Part shown: piece by piece, positions 5,884-9,469 of the stretch
How positions within the stretch are numbered: the first letter of the stretch is position 1
How the letters are laid out: each line of letters opens with the position of its first letter
NCBI GenBank assembly: GCA_023424355.1
Contig: JAFAEA010000408.1
Location: 1 to 9,469 of the forward strand
Reading direction: 5' to 3'
Origin: Chloroflexota bacterium
GTDB lineage: Bacteria > Chloroflexota > Chloroflexia > Thermomicrobiales > UBA6265
Length of the DNA: 9,469 nucleotides
The notes under the pieces: model-generated
Told to the model about the DNA's origin: nothing
Database searches by the model: none
Seen by the model: only the letters and a program-made list of their open reading frames with translations
Made by a program: the position numbers and the translations under genes

Positions 5884-6711
5884 CTACTTGAGGTTGGTGA
5901 GCGCCTTCTTCACCATCTGGCCCACCAGATGGCTGCGATACTCCTCGTCCGCATAAAGATCGCCATTGATCGCAACACCTTCGGTGGCATTCGCCACGGC
6001 GTTGGCAATCGATTCGTCGTTGATGCCGCCCGCGATCGCTGTTTCCACACCGGTGAGATGTTCCGGCTTGCTGGTGGCACCGGTGATGGTGACCGCTGCA
6101 TTCTCGCTGCTTACCACTGCTGCGATTCCGACAACGGCATAGCCGCTGGCAGGATGTCGATGCTTCACGTAGGTCATTTTGGAGCCTTCGGCAGGCAACG
6201 GAATGGTGATGCTGGTGAGAATTTCCTCCGGCTCGAGCGCGGTGGTCCAGAGATCGACGAAGTATTCCTCCACAGGAATCGATCGTTCTCCGTTAGGACC
6301 CTCCACATGCACTTCACCACCCAGCGCGAGAAGCACAGCGGTGAGGTCTGCAGCCGGATCTGCATGGGCGATCGATCCGCCGAACGTGCCGCGGGCACGC
6401 ACCTGCCGATCGCCAAGATGCTCAATAGCTTCGGCAAATATCGGGACGAGACTGCTGAGATCCTTGTTAGCGGCAATTTCGCGATAGGTCACGAGGCCAC
6501 CGATTTCGATCGCATCACCGATGCTGATCGATTTCAGTTCATCGAGCCCAGTAATATCCACAAGTTCGTTTGGCGCTGCCAGACGAAGCTTCATAGCAGG
6601 AACCAATGAATGGCCACCTGCAAGGATTTTGGCTTCGGGATTCTCGACGATGCGAGCAATGGCATCATCCAGCGATGCCGCCTTGTGATAGGAGAATGCG
6701 ACAGGAATCAC
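5884..6711 (-). CDS. coxM: FAD-binding medium subunit of a CO dehydrogenase-type molybdenum hydroxylase
   Basis: This is the flavoprotein subunit of a xanthine oxidase-family enzyme. It takes electrons from the 2Fe-2S subunit to FAD and passes them to an acceptor. The protein has 275 residues, near the usual 285. The opening IPVAFSYHKAASLDDAI fits the family. FAD-binding motifs are AGGHS at 31-35 and TFGGSIAHADPAADL at 109-123. The C-terminal part matches the CO dehydrogenase flavoprotein C-terminal domain. It starts with GTG at 6711, overlapping the coxS stop by four bases (GTGA), which suggests translational coupling. A terminator follows its stop. The catalytic molybdenum subunit is not encoded nearby, so the Cox name marks family only; the substrate could be CO, a purine, an aldehyde or another compound. 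Confidence 0.92.
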   Translation of the reverse strand: MIPVAFSYHKAASLDDAIARIVENPEAKILAGGHSLVPAMKLRLAAPNELVDITGLDELKSISIGDAIEIGGLVTYREIAANKDLSSLVPIFAEAIEHLGDRQVRARGTFGGSIAHADPAADLTAVLLALGGEVHVEGPNGERSIPVEEYFVDLWTTALEPEEILTSITIPLPAEGSKMTYVKHRHPASGYAVVGIAAVVSSENAAVTITGATSKPEHLTGVETAIAGGINDESIANAVANATEGVAINGDLYADEEYRSHLVGQMVKKALTNLK

Positions 6712-7214
6712 CGTGCGACCTCCTCATCTGCCTTGCCATCGCTCATTAGCGCTGCGGCATGCTTCACCGCATTCACGATGTTCTGGTAGCCCGTGCAGCG
6801 GCAGAAGTTGCCTTCCAGCCCTTCGCGGATTTCTTCATCGGTAGGATTCGGATTGTCTTCCAGCAGCGCGATCGAGGACATGATCATCCCCGGTGTGCAG
6901 TAGCCGCATTGCAGACCATGCTCCGCCCAGAAACCTTCCTGCATAGGATGGAACTTGCCATCCTCTGCCAGTCCCTCGATGGTGGTGATTTCGGCACCCT
7001 GGGCCTGTACAGCAAACATCGTGCAGGATTTGGTTGAGGTTCCATCGACATTCACAACACAGGCACCGCACTGGCTGGTATCGCAACCCACATGCGTACC
7101 GGTTAGGCCGAGAGAATCGCGGAGCATGTGCACTAGCAGTGTTCGTGGCTCTACATTTGCAGAGCGCTCTTCGCCATTGACGGTCAGGGTTACATTCACG
7201 AGTTCCGTGGTCAT
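6708..7214 (-). CDS. coxS: 2Fe-2S small subunit of a CO dehydrogenase-type molybdenum hydroxylase
   Basis: This is the iron-sulfur subunit that carries electrons from the molybdenum centre to the FAD subunit. The 168-residue length is normal. An N-terminal plant-ferredoxin-like domain holds the first cluster (Cys44, Cys49, Cys52 and Cys64, in GCDTSQCGACVV and KSC). The C-terminal helical domain holds the second (Cys103 and Cys106 in QCGYCTPG, Cys138 and Cys140 in NFCRCTGYQNI). All eight ligands are present. The ATG at 7214 is preceded by GGAGGT (7224-7219), a strong site with four-base spacing. The stop overlaps the GTG of coxM. The upstream gene ends 28 bases before, so the pair probably belongs to a longer minus-strand operon. 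The order S-M without L differs from the classical coxM-coxS-coxL. Confidence 0.95.
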   Translation of the reverse strand: MTTELVNVTLTVNGEERSANVEPRTLLVHMLRDSLGLTGTHVGCDTSQCGACVVNVDGTSTKSCTMFAVQAQGAEITTIEGLAEDGKFHPMQEGFWAEHGLQCGYCTPGMIMSSIALLEDNPNPTDEEIREGLEGNFCRCTGYQNIVNAVKHAAALMSDGKADEEVAR

Positions 7215-7242
7215 TCTTACCTCCGCGAGACCTGATAGTTGG

Positions 7243-8466
7243 TTAGCTCATTATATCGCGGGCTTCGGAACCTGTCTCCGGCTGGTCTTCCAATTGGGGC
7301 TGAGAGGCGAATACTTCATCGATGATTTCGTTGAAGGCATCGTCTACAAGCGGCTCGATCTCACCCCCGATCATCTGGATCTGCTGGAGCAGTTGAGGGA
7401 GATCAGCAACCGGTGGCAACACAACGCCGAGTCGCTCATCAAACTGTTGTCGATGCCACGCGCCCAGTCGCTTGCGCACGCTATTGATACTTGGGGCCAC
7501 AAGACCGCGAAGTTCGCTTTCCTGCACCACGCGATCGCGGACATCCTTGTTCGGGATCGGGAATGGCATCGCAGCAAACACGGCTTCGCGCTGTCGCCTC
7601 ACCTGCTCTGCGCGGGCATCCCACTGCAGCACCACATCCCAGGATGATCTGGCGTTCTTCGCCATGCTGGCTGTCTGCGATTCCAATTCGGCTACTGACC
7701 CGATACCGGCATCTGGCGGCCCGATAATCGGCGACGTCATATCGGAATACGAACCGTAACAGGCTCTCACGAGACGGAAATAATACAGGGCCAACAGCAT
7801 ATTGCTGCGAATGTCATCGCGGAAGTCATCGATACTAGCCAGGGTGCCCATCAAACGCGAGCCTTCCATCGGCTTCAGAAAGGGTACAGGTGCCACTGGA
7901 ATCCGTTTGACTTGTTCGGTACTCACACGCACGCTGAGTCGTCCGCGCTTGCGCAACATCACGTAATTGGTGATCGGCATATCTGGCGAAAGAAAGAGTC
8001 CATCGCGCGCATGGGCCGATGTGTCCAGATCCGGAATCAGATCGGTGATCAGTGGGCCGACTTCGAGCAGCGCAGTCAGCGTTTCGGCCGAAACCTGCGC
8101 CGCTTTGGCTGTATCAATGGAAAACTTGGCATCCGCGGCCATCATCACCCGCTCACCGCCGAGTCTGCCCTCAACGATGAAATCGGGATTCTGGAGCTTT
8201 CTGCGTGAGGCGATGCGGGAGATCTCGGAGATATCATCCAGTCGATGAACACGTTCGACCATTACCTCTTCTCCGGATGGCAATAGCACGGAAGTGCCAG
8301 GCCAGGATGCCAACACATCCGTACACACTTCCGACCACCGATCGCCGATCATGTTGCTGGCCATGCCACGATCGGAAAGCCGCGTGACATCGCGATCATA
8401 GTAGGAATCGAGAAGTGAAATAGCCGGGAAGGCATCGCTCTTCAGATGCAGACTATCCTGCGACAT
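7243..8466 (-). CDS. Uncharacterised protein with PD-(D/E)XK nuclease-like signature
   Basis: I do not recognise a named family. The 407-residue soluble protein has no signal peptide or membrane segment. Its N-terminal half carries a pattern typical of PD-(D/E)XK nucleases: a helix with GDRWSEVC (Glu46), then NPDFIVEG (Pro94-Asp95), then a hydrophobic strand ending in ADAKF (Asp112-x-Lys114), and a following helix with Gln124. This order and spacing fit the nuclease core, but the call rests on motif reading. The C-terminal half (about 210-407) is mostly helical, with an Arg/Glu-rich stretch near 283-297 and an acidic tail. The ATG at 8466 follows GGGGAGG (8479-8473) by six bases and overlaps the upstream stop by 14 bases. 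Comparison with RmuC was considered because that family also has this fold, but its long coiled coil is missing. Confidence 0.7.
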   Translation of the reverse strand: MSQDSLHLKSDAFPAISLLDSYYDRDVTRLSDRGMASNMIGDRWSEVCTDVLASWPGTSVLLPSGEEVMVERVHRLDDISEISRIASRRKLQNPDFIVEGRLGGERVMMAADAKFSIDTAKAAQVSAETLTALLEVGPLITDLIPDLDTSAHARDGLFLSPDMPITNYVMLRKRGRLSVRVSTEQVKRIPVAPVPFLKPMEGSRLMGTLASIDDFRDDIRSNMLLALYYFRLVRACYGSYSDMTSPIIGPPDAGIGSVAELESQTASMAKNARSSWDVVLQWDARAEQVRRQREAVFAAMPFPIPNKDVRDRVVQESELRGLVAPSINSVRKRLGAWHRQQFDERLGVVLPPVADLPQLLQQIQMIGGEIEPLVDDAFNEIIDEVFASQPQLEDQPETGSEARDIMS

Positions 8467-9469
8467 GCTGTTCCTCCCCTACACCAACATCAATAACACG
8501 CCGACCTCGCCAGGCAAATACACCAAACCCGATGACCCCCAGAATGCTCATGGCACGTGAGGTCCAGTCGAGCGGGGTGACGCCGTAGGTGAGTGTGAGT
8601 TCGATTGCGCCATAGGGCGCTTCAATCTCCATATAACCGGAATCGGTACGAGTGATTCTGGCCGGCTCACCATTTACTTCAGCAGTCCAACGCGGGAACC
8701 AATTTTGCCGCACGAGAACTGAACCGCTGCCAGCGGCAAAGGTCGCCTTGATCTCCTGATTGGAAAAGTCGATGGTCTCTGGCTGGGTGTTCCCACGAGT
8801 GGCCATTGAGGAAGGATTCGCGACGGTGTAAACATCCCAGCTGCCGAAGGTTCCCTGGTGCTCCAAGAGATCGTTGTTAGCCGCGCTCTGGCGAGGTGGA
8901 GTACCGGAAGGTACATACATATCGCTCACCATCACCACTCCGATGCCATGATCGGCGAAGTATTCCTCGGTCAACGCATCCGAGGGGTTTGGCATCCAGT
9001 AGCCAACCGTCCAATCGTACGGACCCGTTTGATCGGTATGCCAGTACCAGAGCCAGTCATCGTAGTAATAGGTGCCCTGCTCAATCCCCGGTGCCCAGAG
9101 CTGCTCGTGCCACCATTCGTTCTGGTTCCCCACCACGAATACGGATGAGCCCTCGGGTCGCAGTTCATTGGCCAGCGTCACGGCATCCTCGAGATCGGCG
9201 AATCGCTGATCTCCAACGGTGCTGACCTCATACATCGCGTTTTCGTTGACGGGGATCTCATCGCCCCGATTCGACATCATCTGCACCGATCCGATGCCGA
9301 GGCCCAGTACCACGATAGCGATAACCACTTCGCGCCACACCAGATCCAGCTTGCGAGTGACGAGTTGCAAGGCCACCACCACGAAGAAGGCAGCCAGAAC
9401 CAGCATCAGGAGCCGCTGATACGGCATGAGTCGTGGTGCTTCCAGTTGCTCCACAAGAGGCGGAGGATT
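8453..9469 (-). CDS. C-terminal part of a large polytopic membrane protein (YfhO/glycosyltransferase-like)
   Basis: The reading frame is open to the right window edge, so the N-terminus is missing; a GTG at 9454 is unlikely to be the true start. Numbered from that codon, 333 residues are visible. Two membrane segments lie near 15-32 and 42-60, then a large domain probably outside the membrane (about 62-295), and a last membrane segment near 300-316 with a short basic, then acidic, tail. A block at about 245-290 (VLVRQNWFPRWTAEVNGEPA and following) resembles the C-terminal beta domain of YfhO-like and related envelope glycosyltransferase proteins, where it precedes the last helix. Residues 114-153 contain eight Trp and six Tyr. 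The role is probably in cell-surface glycan or lipid assembly, by family resemblance only. It overlaps the next gene by 14 bases. Confidence 0.65.
   Translation of the reverse strand, partial: NPPPLVEQLEAPRLMPYQRLLMLVLAAFFVVVALQLVTRKLDLVWREVVIAIVVLGLGIGSVQMMSNRGDEIPVNENAMYEVSTVGDQRFADLEDAVTLANELRPEGSSVFVVGNQNEWWHEQLWAPGIEQGTYYYDDWLWYWHTDQTGPYDWTVGYWMPNPSDALTEEYFADHGIGVVMVSDMYVPSGTPPRQSAANNDLLEHQGTFGSWDVYTVANPSSMATRGNTQPETIDFSNQEIKATFAAGSGSVLVRQNWFPRWTAEVNGEPARITRTDSGYMEIEAPYGAIELTLTYGVTPLDWTSRAMSILGVIGFGVFAWRGRRVIDVGVGEEQHVAG

Noticed and set aside
5866..7647. Plus-strand open frames of 247 and 230 codons opposite coxM, coxS and the nuclease-like gene
   Set aside because: The minus-strand frames hold clear family motifs, and the plus-strand translations are His/Arg-rich with no recognisable domain.
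7243..8466. RmuC DNA recombination protein
   Set aside because: The nuclease-like signature fits loosely, but the N-terminal membrane segment and long coiled coil of RmuC are absent.

Overview
This window reads as an ordinary bacterial chromosomal segment with moderately high GC. The gene set and the style of its proteins suggest a Chloroflexota member, perhaps related to Thermomicrobia: a cysteinyl-tRNA synthetase-like protein with a short C-terminus, an exported parvulin full of TP/SP repeats, and CoxS/CoxM-type subunits of a molybdenum hydroxylase. The assignment is an inference from gene content, not from a marker comparison.

Plus strand, 1-4920. The window opens inside a class I Cys-tRNA synthetase-type gene. 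A leader of about 160 bases follows, with a candidate promoter and hairpin, and then the conserved cluster rpsF-ssb-rpsR (bS6, single-stranded DNA-binding protein, bS18). rplI does not follow rpsR; a terminator-like hairpin does. bS6 carries a long acidic Ala/Glu tail and its ribosomal partner bS18 a Gly/Arg-rich N-terminal extension. Next come a membrane-anchored parvulin peptidyl-prolyl isomerase with low-complexity inserts, a long inverted repeat, and a protein with a disordered N-terminal half and a DUF1648-like membrane end.

Plus strand, 4921-5866. A sigma70-like promoter overlaps a perfect 30-base palindrome just upstream of a xylose-isomerase-like TIM-barrel gene. That gene ends at a strong bidirectional terminator, which separates it from the converging minus-strand genes.

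Minus strand, 9469-5884. Four closely spaced or overlapping genes probably form one transcription unit, read from the right edge: the C-terminal part of a large polytopic membrane protein, a protein with a PD-(D/E)XK-like nuclease signature, coxS (two 2Fe-2S clusters) and coxM (FAD subunit). No catalytic molybdenum subunit (coxL type) is in the window, so the substrate of this hydroxylase cannot be told.

No tRNA, rRNA, CRISPR array or insertion sequence was seen, and no gene-free stretch exceeds 300 bases. The points most worth a second look are the palindrome-promoter overlap at 4924-4979, the unrecognised nuclease-like protein at 7243-8466, the opposite-charge tails on bS6 and bS18, and the cysS-like protein lacking its C-terminal domain.
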